Source: Phenylobacterium sp. SCN 70-31 (lineage in GTDB: Bacteria; Pseudomonadota; Alphaproteobacteria; Caulobacterales; Caulobacteraceae). From it: DNA of 64,000 nucleotides. The number at the start of each line of letters is the position of its first letter. The first letter of the stretch is position 1. The position numbers and the translations under genes are program-made. Shown here piece by piece: positions 50,400-59,427 of this stretch. The stretch lies in contig NZ_MEEX01000003.1 in assembly GCF_001724605.1 (NCBI RefSeq), forward strand, positions 167,904 to 231,903, read 5' to 3'. Below the pieces are notes generated by a model. It did no database searches and was not told where the DNA came from. It saw nothing but the letters and a program-made list of their open reading frames with translations.

Positions 50400-52078
50400 C
50401 AGAAGAACCTCGCGGTGAAGTTGACGAGCAGCCGGCCCGGGGGCTTGCTGCGGTCGATGGCGCGCTTGTCCAGCGGCTGCGCGTAGCCCACATCCAGCAT
50501 CCAGCGCTCCCGCACGGGGATCTGCACGCCGACGCCCACCGAGGTCAGGGTCTGGCTGAAGCCGGTGCGGTCGTGGTCGCTGGTGTGGGCGATGTCGAAG
50601 AAGGCGTACGGGCTGACGCTCAGGCCCGCCCGGGGCTGATAGGGCCCGCCCCGCAGCTCGAACGACGCGGCCAGGGCCTTGTCGCCGGTGACGTAGCCGG
50701 GATCGTAGCCGCGTCCCACGGTGAGCGAGCCCACCGAGAACTCCTCGTACGCCGCCAGGGGCTTGTCCGCATACTGCCCCGACACCTCCACATAGGCCGC
50801 GAGCGTGGGCGTCAGCATCGTGAGGATCGAACCCTCGGCGCTCAGGCTCCAGGTCGAGGGCCGGGCCTCGGCGCGCGACAGCAGTCGGTCGCCCTTGTCG
50901 GTCGCCCCGAAGACATTGAGGCCCTGCCGCAGGCCGACCTGGCCGCGCAGCAGGATCGGCCGGTAGCCGGAGTAGACGGTCTGGTCGGCCTCGGCCCGCA
51001 CATAGGCGACGCGGAGTTCGTCGTCGATCAGCTTGGCCGCCCCGCCCAGGCTCGTGGTCTGGTCGATCACCTCGACACCGCCCGCCAGCCAGATGTTCTT
51101 GCGCCGGCTGCGCACCAGCGGATAGGCCGCCTCCACCGAACCGATCAGGCTTTCGCTCTTCAGCCCCAGCCCCTTCAGCGACCCGCCGGGATGGCTTTCG
51201 CCGTAGGCGAGGCCGCCGCGCACCACCAGGCCCTCCGACCCGAACCGCGCCTCGGTCAGCCCCTGGGCCACCCACTGCTCGTTCTTGATGGTGCGATAGA
51301 AGACCAGCGTGGTCCGTTCGCCGTAGCGGCTGCGCGCATTCAGGTCGTAGCGGCCGAGGAAGCCCCAGCGCCCGGTGGCGCGCGCCTGGAGGTTCTGGGC
51401 GTTGACGATCGCCTCCTCCTCGTCGCGCACGACATGAAGGTCCAGGTCCACCGCCCCGCGCTCGCCCGACGTGCTGGGCCGCACCGAGGCCCGCACCTGC
51501 ATCCCCGGCACGTCCGAAGCCAGCAGGATGTAGCGCTGCACGCGGGCGATATCGAAGGGCGCCATGCCCCGTAGCCGCGCGGCGTAGCGCTCCAGCGCCG
51601 GCGCCGCCGGGCCGGGGTCGCCGCGCAGCGTGACGTTGGCGATCCGCGCCTCGATCACCTCCAGCGTCACCGCCCCGCCGTCGATCGTCTGGGCCGGGAT
51701 CTCGACCCGCACGAGCAGGCCGCGGTCGAACAGCGCCTCGGCCACCGCATCGCGGATCTTGCAGAGATCGCCTGCGTCCCCGTCCGGCCGGTTCAGGAAC
51801 GCCGCATAGGCGGGCGCCAGCTCGGTCGCCGGAACCGACTCCAGTCCTCTCAACGTCACCGAGGTCACGGTCAGCGCGGCCGGGTTCTCGGCCAGCGGAC
51901 ATGGCCCCGCGTCCGGCGCGCTGAACAGGTCGGCCGCCGGCGGCGCCTGCATCTGCGTACGCCCGGCGGGGTTCAGTTCCTGCCTTGACTGTGTCGTCGA
52001 TTGCGCATGCGCCACGGCTGGCGCTACGGCGAACGCAAGCGTCGCCGCAGCGCCTGAAAGCGCTCGGTAAGCCCCCAT
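50399..52078 (-). CDS. TpsB/FhaC-type outer-membrane transporter (ShlB/FhaC/HecB family)
   Basis: 559 residues from ATG 52078, which has AGGGG upstream. Signal peptide (LSGAAATLAFAVAPAVAHAQ), then two POTRA domains (about 70-235; TVTSVTLRGLESVPATEL, GGAVTLEVIEARIANVTL), then a 16-strand type beta barrel with GRWGFLGRYDLNARSRYG, VGRGYDPGYVTGDKALAASFELRG and the terminal GRLLVNFTARFF ending in Phe. TpsB proteins recognise the TPS domain of the partner and thread it through the outer membrane. It is the first gene of the operon tpsB-tpsA-CHAT. The upstream 216 bp before the divergent sod gene holds its promoter. Confidence 0.92.
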   Translation of the reverse strand: MGAYRALSGAAATLAFAVAPAVAHAQSTTQSRQELNPAGRTQMQAPPAADLFSAPDAGPCPLAENPAALTVTSVTLRGLESVPATELAPAYAAFLNRPDGDAGDLCKIRDAVAEALFDRGLLVRVEIPAQTIDGGAVTLEVIEARIANVTLRGDPGPAAPALERYAARLRGMAPFDIARVQRYILLASDVPGMQVRASVRPSTSGERGAVDLDLHVVRDEEEAIVNAQNLQARATGRWGFLGRYDLNARSRYGERTTLVFYRTIKNEQWVAQGLTEARFGSEGLVVRGGLAYGESHPGGSLKGLGLKSESLIGSVEAAYPLVRSRRKNIWLAGGVEVIDQTTSLGGAAKLIDDELRVAYVRAEADQTVYSGYRPILLRGQVGLRQGLNVFGATDKGDRLLSRAEARPSTWSLSAEGSILTMLTPTLAAYVEVSGQYADKPLAAYEEFSVGSLTVGRGYDPGYVTGDKALAASFELRGGPYQPRAGLSVSPYAFFDIAHTSDHDRTGFSQTLTSVGVGVQIPVRERWMLDVGYAQPLDKRAIDRSKPPGRLLVNFTARFF

Positions 52079-52294
52079 ATCCAACCCCTGGGGCGTCCCG
52101 TGTCGACGCCAGCGACCCCTTTCGGAGGTCTGGTTCGCCACAAGGACGGCTGCGGGCCAGCCCTCCTTGCGACTCCGCGCAATTCACACTGTTCCAGGGG
52201 CGATGCGCAATGGGAATCTCGACGCCGTCCCGGAACGGGTCGCGCCGGCGGGTGTTGGAGAGGTCGAAGCCTTCCCCGTCTCCCGGAGCCCGCC

Positions 52295-52996
52295 ATGTAC
52301 GTCCTGCCCGACCTTCCGTACCCCGTCGATGCGCTCGCGCCCTTCATCTCAGCCGACACCATGCGCACCCACCACGGCAAGCACCACAAGACCTACGTCG
52401 ACAAGACCAACGACCTGGCGCCCAAGGCCGGGCTGGCCGGCCGGCCGCTGGAGGACGTGGTCCGCGAGGCGCACCGCAAGGGCGACAAGCCGCTGTTCAA
52501 CAACGCCGCCCAGGCCTGGAACCACGCCTTCTTCTGGCGCTCGATGCGGCCGGCGGGCGGCAAGGGCCCGTCCGGCGACCTCGAAGCGGCGATCGAATCG
52601 GCGTTCGGCGGCCTGGACGAGCTGCGCGACGCCTTCGTCGCCGAGGGAGCCGGCCACTTCGGCTCGGGCTGGGCCTGGCTGGTGACGGGATCGGACGGCC
52701 TGAAGGTGATCTCGACCCATGACGCCGACGACACCCTGATCAAGGACGGGATCTATCCCCTCATCGTCTGCGACGTCTGGGAGCACGCCTACTACCTGGA
52801 CCACAAGAACGACCGGAAGCGGTTCCTGGAGCGCTGGTTCGACAACCTCGCCGACTGGGACTTCGCCGCGGAACAGCTTGCGGCCGCAGGAAGCCGCGGC
52901 GAAGGCTTCCGCTATCCGCCGCCGGTCGACGACGCGTCCAAGGCCGCCGCCGTGAAGGGCAAGGACAAGTCGGGCGAGCGCCGGGCCGGAGCCTGA
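52295..52996 (+). CDS. sodB: Iron/manganese superoxide dismutase
   Basis: 233 residues from ATG 52295, 14 bases after CCCGG-AG with weak ribosome-site character; a longer in-frame reading has no family sequence. The Fe/Mn-SOD pattern is complete: LPYPVDALAPFISADTMRTHHGKHHKTYV (first His ligand), FNNAAQAWNHAFFW (second), and DVWEHAYYLDHKNDR (Asp and last His). QAWNHAFFW and AGHFGSGWAWLV favour the iron form. About 30 extra residues at the C-terminus are Lys/Ala-rich. It removes superoxide in the cytoplasm. The gene is monocistronic and divergent from the TPS operon. Confidence 0.93.
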   Translation: MYVLPDLPYPVDALAPFISADTMRTHHGKHHKTYVDKTNDLAPKAGLAGRPLEDVVREAHRKGDKPLFNNAAQAWNHAFFWRSMRPAGGKGPSGDLEAAIESAFGGLDELRDAFVAEGAGHFGSGWAWLVTGSDGLKVISTHDADDTLIKDGIYPLIVCDVWEHAYYLDHKNDRKRFLERWFDNLADWDFAAEQLAAAGSRGEGFRYPPPVDDASKAAAVKGKDKSGERRAGA

Positions 52997-53000
52997 CGGC

Positions 53001-53555
53001 TCAGCGGTAGAAGACCCGGTCGGTCCACGACTGCGAGAAGCGCCCGTTCTTGTAGCAGGCGCGCTCGCGCTGGACGCAGCGCACGCCGTTGGCGGGGCTC
53101 CACACCTCGTCGTTACGCCAGTCGTCGTCCCGGTCCTTGTCCTTGTCCTTGCTGCCCGCGACGATGGCCCCCAGGACGATGGCGCCGATCACCAGGCCCG
53201 CCACCGCCGCCCCGTTCGACCCGCCGTCCTTGTGGTGGACGTCGCTGATGTCGAGCTGCGAGGTGCGGCCGTTGCGATAGCTGTAGGTGCAGCCGTACTG
53301 GAAACGGGCTTCGCCGCCGTTGCGGTCCTCGAACTCTCCCCGGCCCGAAACGCGCGCCTGGTTGCGGCCGGCCTGGCTCACGTCCGCACTGCGGACCCGC
53401 ACGCCCCGCGCCTGCGGGAACCGGTCCTGGACCTCGTAGCGGATGGCCAGGGAGCAGGCTTCGGCCGGCGACCCCGGCTGGGCGACCGCGGGCGCGGGGG
53501 CGGTCCCGAGCGGGACGGCCAAGGCGGCGATGGCGAGGGTGTGGGCGATCCGCAT
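53001..53555 (-). CDS. Exported hypothetical protein with a glycine-zipper-like segment
   Basis: 184 residues from ATG 53555. A signal peptide ([23 protein letters not shown]) is followed by a small domain with [40 protein letters not shown] and conserved cysteines. Next is a hydrophobic glycine-rich stretch ([20 protein letters not shown]) and then a charged run [11 protein letters not shown]. The C-terminus has a Cys pair ([11 protein letters not shown]). The function is unknown; an envelope location is likely. It ends 4 bp from the convergent sod stop. Confidence 0.7.
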   Translation of the reverse strand: MRIAHTLAIAALAVPLGTAPAPAVAQPGSPAEACSLAIRYEVQDRFPQARGVRVRSADVSQAGRNQARVSGRGEFEDRNGGEARFQYGCTYSYRNGRTSQLDISDVHHKDGGSNGAAVAGLVIGAIVLGAIVAGSKDKDKDRDDDWRNDEVWSPANGVRCVQRERACYKNGRFSQSWTDRVFYR

Positions 53556-53707
53556 ATGGGCCTCGGTCCTTTGCAAGGCGGCCAGTCTTCGCGCCGAACA
53601 GGCGTGACCGCAATGCGCGATCGAGGACGGACGTCCGCGCGCGATCGCGCCTTTCGGAGATCACCGGCTTGACGGCCTCCGCGCGGGGCGTGCAGAGGCC
53701 CCGGGCG

Positions 53708-54550
53708 ATGATACTCACCCTCTCCTGCGACGACCGCCCCGGCATCGTCTCCCGCGTCTCGACGCTCCTCTTCGAGCGCGGAGCCAACATCCTCGACGCC
53801 CAGCAGTACAACGACCAGGAGACCGGTCGCTTCTTCATGCGCGTGGTGTTCGATCCCGGCGAAGCCGACGTCGACGCCTGGCGGGCGCATCTCCAGCCCC
53901 TGGTCGACGACTACGAGATGACCTGGACGCTGCGGGGCCGCAAGGAGCGCCGTCGGGTCATGATCCTGGCCTCGCAGCAGGACCACTGCCTGGCCGATCT
54001 CATGTGGCGCTGGCGCCAGGGCGAGCTGCCGATGGACATCACCGCCGTGGTCTCCAACCACCCGGCCTCCACCTACCCCCACACCGATCTCCAGGGCGTG
54101 GCGTTCCGGCATCTGCCCGTGACCGCCGAGACCAAGCCGGCCCAGGAGGCCCAGCTCTGGAAGCTGGTCCAGGACACCGGAACCGAACTGGTCGTCCTCG
54201 CCCGCTACATGCAGGTCCTGTCCCACGACCTGGCCGGCAAGCTGGAGGGGCGCTGCATCAACATCCACCACTCGTTCCTGCCGGGCTTCAAGGGCGCGCG
54301 CCCCTATCACCAGGCCCACGGGCGCGGCGTGAAGGTGATCGGCGCCACCGCCCATTTCGTGACCGCCGACCTCGACGAAGGCCCGATCATCGAGCAGGAC
54401 GTCGAGCGCATCAGCCACCGCGACACGCCGGCCGCCCTGGTCCGCAAGGGCCGCGACATCGAGCGCCGCGTCCTGGCCCGCGCCGTCCGCTGGTTCCTCG
54501 AGGACCGCGTCCTCCTCAACGGCCGCAAGACCGTCGTCTTCACGGATTAG
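53708..54550 (+). CDS. purU: Formyltetrahydrofolate deformylase
   Basis: 280 residues from ATG 53708. The N-terminal ACT domain ([27 protein letters not shown]) covers about 1-80. The formyltransferase-like catalytic domain follows: [15 protein letters not shown], catalytic Asn and His in [18 protein letters not shown] (about 200) and Asp in [16 protein letters not shown]. It hydrolyses 10-formyl-THF to THF and formate, balancing one-carbon pools and feeding PurT. The length and domain order are typical. It lies alone between oppositely oriented genes. A GC-rich hairpin (54591-54613) follows. Confidence 0.95.
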   Translation: MILTLSCDDRPGIVSRVSTLLFERGANILDAQQYNDQETGRFFMRVVFDPGEADVDAWRAHLQPLVDDYEMTWTLRGRKERRRVMILASQQDHCLADLMWRWRQGELPMDITAVVSNHPASTYPHTDLQGVAFRHLPVTAETKPAQEAQLWKLVQDTGTELVVLARYMQVLSHDLAGKLEGRCINIHHSFLPGFKGARPYHQAHGRGVKVIGATAHFVTADLDEGPIIEQDVERISHRDTPAALVRKGRDIERRVLARAVRWFLEDRVLLNGRKTVVFTD

Positions 54551-54590
54551 AAGCTGTCAGGGATTCGCAGATGACCTTGCGGCGCCGCTC

Positions 54591-54613
54591 CTCCTCCCCC
54601 GACGGGGGAGGAG
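54591..54613 (+). terminator. GC-rich hairpin after purU
   Basis: CTCCTCCCCC (54591-54600) and GGGGGAGGAG (54604-54613) form a perfect 10-bp stem with a GAC loop. There is no T tract, so it may be a bidirectional terminator-like element between convergent purU and the kinase gene, or a dispersed palindrome. Confidence 0.5.
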
Positions 54614-54681
54614 CGTGAGGCGACATCCCGCTCGTCTCGCCTTTCGAGTCCCCGACGACCTCCAGGACGACTCCCGGACGC

Positions 54682-56388
54682 TCAGGCGGCCCGCCGCACC
54701 GCCCCGTCCGTCGCCGCCTGCGTCAGTGAGGCGACGAGCTGGCGGGGGTCGATCGGCTTGCTCACGAACGCCTCCACGCCCACCTCGGCCCAGGCGGCGC
54801 GGTGATGCTCCAGGGCGTTGGCGGTCAGGGCGATCACCGGAGTCCCGGCGTTCGGCCCGCCGCCGGCCTTGATCCGCCGCGTGGCCTCCAGCCCGTCCAG
54901 GACCGGCATCTGCATGTCCATCAGGATGGCGTCGAACGGCCGTCCCGCCGCGAGGTCGACCGCCTTTCCGCCATCCTCGCAGAACGTCAGTCGGCACCCC
55001 AGCGGCGCCAGCAGCAGCTCCAGCACCCGCTGGTTCACCGGGTGGTCCTCGGCCACCAGCACCTCCATGTTCCGGAGCATGTCCTCGCCCCCGGCGACCG
55101 CATCCTCGGGCGTCGCCTCGGCGTCCGCCACGCTGCGCACCAGCGGCAGCACAAGCCGGAACGTCGAGCCGCGCCCCGGCTCGCTCTCCACCCCCAGGCC
55201 GCCGCCCATCAGGGTGGCCAGCCGTCGGCTGATCGCCAGCCCCAGGCCGCTGCCGCCGTGCTTGCGGGTCGTGCCGGCCTCGCCCTGCTCGAAGGCGTCG
55301 AACAGCCGCTCCACGGCCTCGGGCGGAATGCCGGCGCCGGTGTCCGCCACCTCGAAGATCAGGACCTCGCCGTCGTCGCGCGTTTCGGCCGCGAGGCGGA
55401 TCGTGACCGTCCCCTTCTGGGTGAATTTCACAGCGTTGGAGATCAGGTTCGAGAGGATCTGCTTCAGCCTGAGGGCGTCCAGCGAGACGGCGGCCGGCGC
55501 GTCGTCGGCCATCTCCAGCCTCAGCTCCAGCCCCTTGGCCGCCGCCCGGGGGCGCCACAGGCGGTGCAGGCCCTGGACCGTGCGTCGAAGGTCCGTGTCG
55601 GCCGACTCCAGGGCCATCTTGCCGGCCTCGATCTTCGACAGGTCCAGCACGTCGTTCAGCAGGCTCAGCAGCACGTCGTTGGCGTCGGTCAGGATCTCCA
55701 CCTGCTCGCGCTGGGCCTTGTTCAGTCGCGAGCCCCGCAGCAGGTGCGCCGCCGTCACGATGGCGTTCATCGGGGTGCGGATCTCGTGGCTGATGGTGGC
55801 GAGGAAGTTCGACTTGGCCTTGCTGGCCTGTTCGGCGCGGTTGCGCTCGTCGGCGAGCTGGCGCGTGGTGGCGTTCGCCTGCCGGAAGGCCACCAGCAGG
55901 TGGGCCACGTACATCGCCGCCCCCGCCACCAGCGCCCACATGTGGACGTCGCCGGCCAGCACCCCGCGCAGCGGCATCCAGAAGAACACCAGCGCGTGCG
56001 GGACGGCCGCGGCGACAAGCAGCGACTTCACATGGTGCATGTGGATCGTCACGTGCAGCAGCCCGCCGGCCGAGATCAGCATCCCGAAGAGCTGCCCCGC
56101 CTGTCCGCCGGCCAGCCACAGATAGGCGCCCAGCGAGGTGTAGACCGCCGTCGAGGCGAAGGTGGCCGCCGCCCACGCCGCCTTGCGCCCGACCGTCGGC
56201 TCCCGGGCGATGTCGCGATAGACGGCCCAGTCGGCGAACTGGGTCACGACCACCAGCGCGAACCACGCCGCCGGCCAGACCGACGGCGCCAGCCACCAGC
56301 CGATGCCCGCCAGCGCCGCGGCCATCACCAGCCGCGTCGGCAATTCCTTGCGCCGCACCGCGGCCAGGAGCGTGTAAGGTCCGCGCAT
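54682..56388 (-). CDS. Membrane hybrid histidine kinase
   Basis: 568 residues from ATG 56388, which has GGGGGAGG about 9 bases upstream; a start 12 codons earlier is possible. Five or six hydrophobic helices (about 15-180; LVMAAALAGIGWWLAPSVWPAAWFALVVV read in parts, VLAGDVHMWALVAGAAMYVAHLLVAF) form the sensor. HisKA with SHEIRTPMNA (about 210), HATPase with SNLISNAVKF, DTGAGIPP and GGSGLGLAI follow. A receiver (VLVAEDHPVNQRV, AILMDMQMPVLDG, SKPIDPR) is at the C-terminus. The architecture is similar to the kinase at 14405-16489, but the membrane part is different. The signal and output are unknown. Confidence 0.9.
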   Translation of the reverse strand: MRGPYTLLAAVRRKELPTRLVMAAALAGIGWWLAPSVWPAAWFALVVVTQFADWAVYRDIAREPTVGRKAAWAAATFASTAVYTSLGAYLWLAGGQAGQLFGMLISAGGLLHVTIHMHHVKSLLVAAAVPHALVFFWMPLRGVLAGDVHMWALVAGAAMYVAHLLVAFRQANATTRQLADERNRAEQASKAKSNFLATISHEIRTPMNAIVTAAHLLRGSRLNKAQREQVEILTDANDVLLSLLNDVLDLSKIEAGKMALESADTDLRRTVQGLHRLWRPRAAAKGLELRLEMADDAPAAVSLDALRLKQILSNLISNAVKFTQKGTVTIRLAAETRDDGEVLIFEVADTGAGIPPEAVERLFDAFEQGEAGTTRKHGGSGLGLAISRRLATLMGGGLGVESEPGRGSTFRLVLPLVRSVADAEATPEDAVAGGEDMLRNMEVLVAEDHPVNQRVLELLLAPLGCRLTFCEDGGKAVDLAAGRPFDAILMDMQMPVLDGLEATRRIKAGGGPNAGTPVIALTANALEHHRAAWAEVGVEAFVSKPIDPRQLVASLTQAATDGAVRRAA

Positions 56389-56466
56389 CGTCGGCGCCCT
56401 CCCCCAGAGACCGAGAAGCGCCAAGCATGACCCAGGTGAGGGAAGCGGCGGGTTAACGCCCGGGGT

Positions 56467-57261
56467 TCAGACGAACTTCGGCTTCCGCTTCTCCTTGTGC
56501 GAGGCCAGTCCCTCCGCCGCCTCGGGTCCGGTGAAGCCCAGGAACTCCAGCGCCAGCGAGGCGTCGAACGCCGGCCCCGCGCTCCGCAGCCAGTGGTTCA
56601 GCGCGTGCTTGGTCCAGGCGATGGCCCGTGGCGCGCCGTTGGCCAGCTTGGTCGCCACCGCCAGCGCCCGGGCGTCCAGCTCGGCGTCGTCGGCCACCAG
56701 CGAGATCAGCCCGATCCGTTCGGCCTCCGCCCCGTCCAGCGGGTCGCAGGTCAGGAGGTAGTATTTGGCCTTCGCCATGCCGCACAGCAGGGGCCAGACG
56801 ATCGCCGCATGGTCGCCCGCCGCCACGCCCAGCCGCGTGTGCCCGTCGATGATCCGGCAGTCCGGCGTGGCGATCGAGACGTCCGCCAGCAGGCCGCACA
56901 CCAGGCCCGCGCCCACCGCCACGCCCCGCATGGCGCTGACCACCGGCGTCTGGCAGTCGATGATGTTCATCACGATGTCGCGCGCCTCGCGCATCACGCG
57001 CGCCCGGACCTCGAAGTCGTCGACGATCCCCTGGATCATCTCGAAGTCGCCGCCGGCCGAGAACGCCGCGCCCTCCCCGGTCAGGATGGCGCAGCGCACG
57101 TCGGGATCGGCGTCCACGTCGCGCCAGATCTCGGCCAGCTCGCGGTGCATGTCGGCGTCGGCCGCGTTCAGCTTGCCCGGATTGCTCATCACGATCCGCA
57201 GCACGCCGTCGGCGGGCCTCTCGAACTTCAGCCGCACGTAGCGGGCGTAGCGGTCCGACAT
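56467..57261 (-). CDS. Enoyl-CoA hydratase/isomerase family protein
   Basis: 264 residues. The crotonase fold is recognisable from [27 protein letters not shown], oxyanion-hole blocks [15 protein letters not shown] (about 65) and [24 protein letters not shown] (about 115), and [39 protein letters not shown]. It handles an acyl-CoA thioester, for example hydration in beta-oxidation. The residues usual at the two catalytic glutamates are not obvious, so an isomerase-like or altered reaction is possible. It lies 10 bp downstream of the SDR gene, likely in one operon. Confidence 0.85.
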   Translation of the reverse strand: MSDRYARYVRLKFERPADGVLRIVMSNPGKLNAADADMHRELAEIWRDVDADPDVRCAILTGEGAAFSAGGDFEMIQGIVDDFEVRARVMREARDIVMNIIDCQTPVVSAMRGVAVGAGLVCGLLADVSIATPDCRIIDGHTRLGVAAGDHAAIVWPLLCGMAKAKYYLLTCDPLDGAEAERIGLISLVADDAELDARALAVATKLANGAPRAIAWTKHALNHWLRSAGPAFDASLALEFLGFTGPEAAEGLASHKEKRKPKFV

Positions 57262-57271
57262 GGTTCGCGCC

Positions 57272-58051
57272 TCAGAAGATGGTGTAGCCGCCGTCGATGA
57301 CGAAGCTGTCGCCGGTGTGGAACTTCGAGGCGTCCGAGGCCAGGTAGACCGCGATCCCCGAGAAGTCGTCGCCCTCGCCCCAGCGCCGCATGGGCACCCG
57401 GCCGATGGCCTTGTCGTTGAACTTGTCGTTGGACTGCAGGCCCGACGTCATGTCGGTGGCGATCCAGCCGGGCAGGATCGAGTTGGCCCGGATGCCGTAG
57501 CGGGCGTACTCCACCGCCAGCCCGCGGATCATCGACAGCACCGCGCCCTTGGTCGACGCGTAGGCCTGGTTGCGCGGCGCCCCGTGGATGGCCGAGGTGG
57601 ACGATGTCACCACCAGAGAGCCCCCGGCGTCGCCGTCCTTCGCGCGCGCCACCATGTGCTTGGCCGCTTCGCGGAAGGTCCAGAACACGGCGTCCAGGTT
57701 CACCGTGGTGACGCGACGCCACTTCTCGGTGGTCATCTCCTCGAACGGCGCGCCGCCGCCGATGCCGGCGTTGGCGGCCACGAAGTCGAGGCGGCCCAGC
57801 TTCTGGATCACCTCGGCCACGCCGGCGACGATGGCGGCTTCGTCGCCCACGTCCACCTTCTGGACCAGCACCTCGCCGCCGTAGGCCTTCAGCGCCGCTT
57901 CGGCCTTGGCGTTCTTCTCGGGATTCTGGCCCCAGATCGCCACCTTGGCGCCCGCCGCCGCCAGACCCTCGGCCATGCCCAGGCCGATGCCGCCGTTGCC
58001 GCCGGTCACCAGCGCGACCTTGCCGGTCAGGTCGAAGGGTGTGAACGCCAT
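57272..58051 (-). CDS. SDR-family NAD(P)-dependent oxidoreductase
   Basis: 259 residues. Classical SDR motifs: VTGGNGGIGLGMAEGL at about 12, DVGDEAAIVAG, ANAGIGGG (about 92), catalytic Ser in VVTSSTSAIHG and Tyr/Lys in AYASTKGAV (about 160-164), and GDSFVIDGGYTIF at the end. The long C-terminal substrate loop has TDMTSGLQSN. The genetic pairing with the enoyl-CoA hydratase suggests oxidation of a hydroxyacyl-CoA or a related alcohol (inference). The promoter lies in the 171 bp before the divergent small gene at 58223. Confidence 0.87.
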   Translation of the reverse strand: MAFTPFDLTGKVALVTGGNGGIGLGMAEGLAAAGAKVAIWGQNPEKNAKAEAALKAYGGEVLVQKVDVGDEAAIVAGVAEVIQKLGRLDFVAANAGIGGGAPFEEMTTEKWRRVTTVNLDAVFWTFREAAKHMVARAKDGDAGGSLVVTSSTSAIHGAPRNQAYASTKGAVLSMIRGLAVEYARYGIRANSILPGWIATDMTSGLQSNDKFNDKAIGRVPMRRWGEGDDFSGIAVYLASDASKFHTGDSFVIDGGYTIF

Positions 58052-58222
58052 CTCGGATATCCTCCACGATTGTTGGCGCGACTTGTCGCGGGCGCCCCTG
58101 GGGAGGTCAAGCGCCCACGCCAGCTTTCATCCGCGCCCGCTTTCACCCGCCTCCCCTTCCGTGGCGGCGCCCTTTCCCTTCCGGCGCCGCGGCGCCACCC
58201 TCGCGCCGACGGGGGAAACGGA

Positions 58223-58498
58223 ATGCGGCGACAGAGCGTCCTGGTGCTCTACCTCTCCAACTCGGCGCTGGATTCGGCCGTGGTCGGCTGGTCCCGCTAC
58301 GACGGCACGGGCCGCGAGCGCCACATGGCCGGCGATTCCGAGGAGCCGCCCTACCGCACGGGCCTCGACGCCCTGAAGGACGGCTGGCGCCTGTTCCAGG
58401 CCTCCCAGCTCAATCCCCATATTCCCGGCGCCGAGTTCGACGTCAGCTACCTGAAGTACGAGTTCTGGTTCGAACAGCTCGAAGAGATTGTCCCATGA
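58223..58498 (+). CDS. Small hypothetical protein coupled to a PhyH gene
   Basis: 91 residues from ATG 58223, which has GGGGGAAACGG upstream. The sequence (VLVLYLSNSALDSAVVGWSRYDG, then GLDALKDGWRLFQASQL and LKYEFWFEQLEEIV) has no cysteine and no membrane segment. Its end resembles small proteins of unknown function in Caulobacterales. Its stop overlaps the next ATG (ATGA), so it is translationally coupled to the dioxygenase and probably acts with it. The function is unknown. Confidence 0.65.
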   Translation: MRRQSVLVLYLSNSALDSAVVGWSRYDGTGRERHMAGDSEEPPYRTGLDALKDGWRLFQASQLNPHIPGAEFDVSYLKYEFWFEQLEEIVP

Positions 58499-59427
58499 CC
58501 GGCCTTCCCCTGCTCTCGGCGCATCAGATGGCCAGCTTCGCCGCCCGCGGCTTCCTGCGCCTCGACGCCGTGGTCCCCGACGACGTCAACCGCCAGTTCC
58601 TGGACGAGGTGGGCCAGGTCGCCGCCCCCGAGCCCGGCCGCAAGCTTCGCGCCGCCTACGGCCGGATGCTGGCCGAGGCCGACATCCCCGAGACGCCGGC
58701 GGGCGTGCCGCTCGCCCGCGCCTACGCCCAGGGTTCGGCCCTGGCCCGGATGCTGGAGCTGCCCGTCGTGGCCGGCGCGATCCGCAGCCTGGTGGGCGAC
58801 AATCCCCTCTTCGACCACCACTTCCTGCACGTCACCTTCCCGCCCGCCTATCACGAGGCCTCGGGCGGAGAGAACGTCTCCCAGCACACGCACCAGGACT
58901 CCACCATCGACCCTCGCCGGGCGTTCGACGTGCAGATCATGTACTACCCGCACGCCGTGACCCTCGAGATGGGCGGCACGCGCTTCATCCCCGGCACCCA
59001 CCTGCGCAAGGTCAGCGAGGCCGCCCTGGCCCGCTACCAGAATATCCGCGGCCAGCAGCACATGGTCTGCGAGGCCGGGACGCTCCTGTTCCTGCATTCG
59101 GGCGTCTGGCACGGCGGCGGCGTGAACCGGTCGGACCGCACGCGCACCATGTTCAAGATCCGCATGAACCCGCGCGAACCCCAGGTGCGGAAGTTCGACG
59201 TCGCCACCCTGGAGCCGCAGGACCGGCAGCGGCCGATCTTCTATCTCAAGGGGCCCCAGCCGCCGTCGGTCGAGCAGATCCTGATGACCCCCGAACCCTG
59301 GTTCGAGGACGATACCGGGCGGCTGGAGATGGTCAATCGCGTCAAGCTCTGGCGCTACCTCACCGGCGACGACAGCTACGACGCCGACTACTGGCTCACC
59401 CGCCTGGAGAATCTGGCGGCGGCGTGA
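58495..59427 (+). CDS. Phytanoyl-CoA dioxygenase (PhyH) family protein
   Basis: 310 residues. A 2-oxoglutarate/Fe(II) dioxygenase fold is suggested by the metal motif HTHQDSTI (His and Asp, about 140), the later His of GVWHGGGVN (about 205) and the Arg-rich block SDRTRTMFKIRMNP that would bind 2-oxoglutarate. The N-terminal AARGFLRLDAVVPDDVNRQFL is typical of the family. It hydroxylates an unknown substrate in the cytoplasm. It forms a two-gene unit with the small protein at 58223. Its 3' end overlaps the convergent symporter gene by 32 bp. Confidence 0.85.
   Translation: MTGLPLLSAHQMASFAARGFLRLDAVVPDDVNRQFLDEVGQVAAPEPGRKLRAAYGRMLAEADIPETPAGVPLARAYAQGSALARMLELPVVAGAIRSLVGDNPLFDHHFLHVTFPPAYHEASGGENVSQHTHQDSTIDPRRAFDVQIMYYPHAVTLEMGGTRFIPGTHLRKVSEAALARYQNIRGQQHMVCEAGTLLFLHSGVWHGGGVNRSDRTRTMFKIRMNPREPQVRKFDVATLEPQDRQRPIFYLKGPQPPSVEQILMTPEPWFEDDTGRLEMVNRVKLWRYLTGDDSYDADYWLTRLENLAAA

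Noticed and set aside
47679..52187. 1502-residue reading of the TpsA frame extending through the TpsB gene
   Set aside because: The part upstream of 50399 overlaps TpsB in another frame and has no domain; the signal peptide and TPS domain start at 50399.
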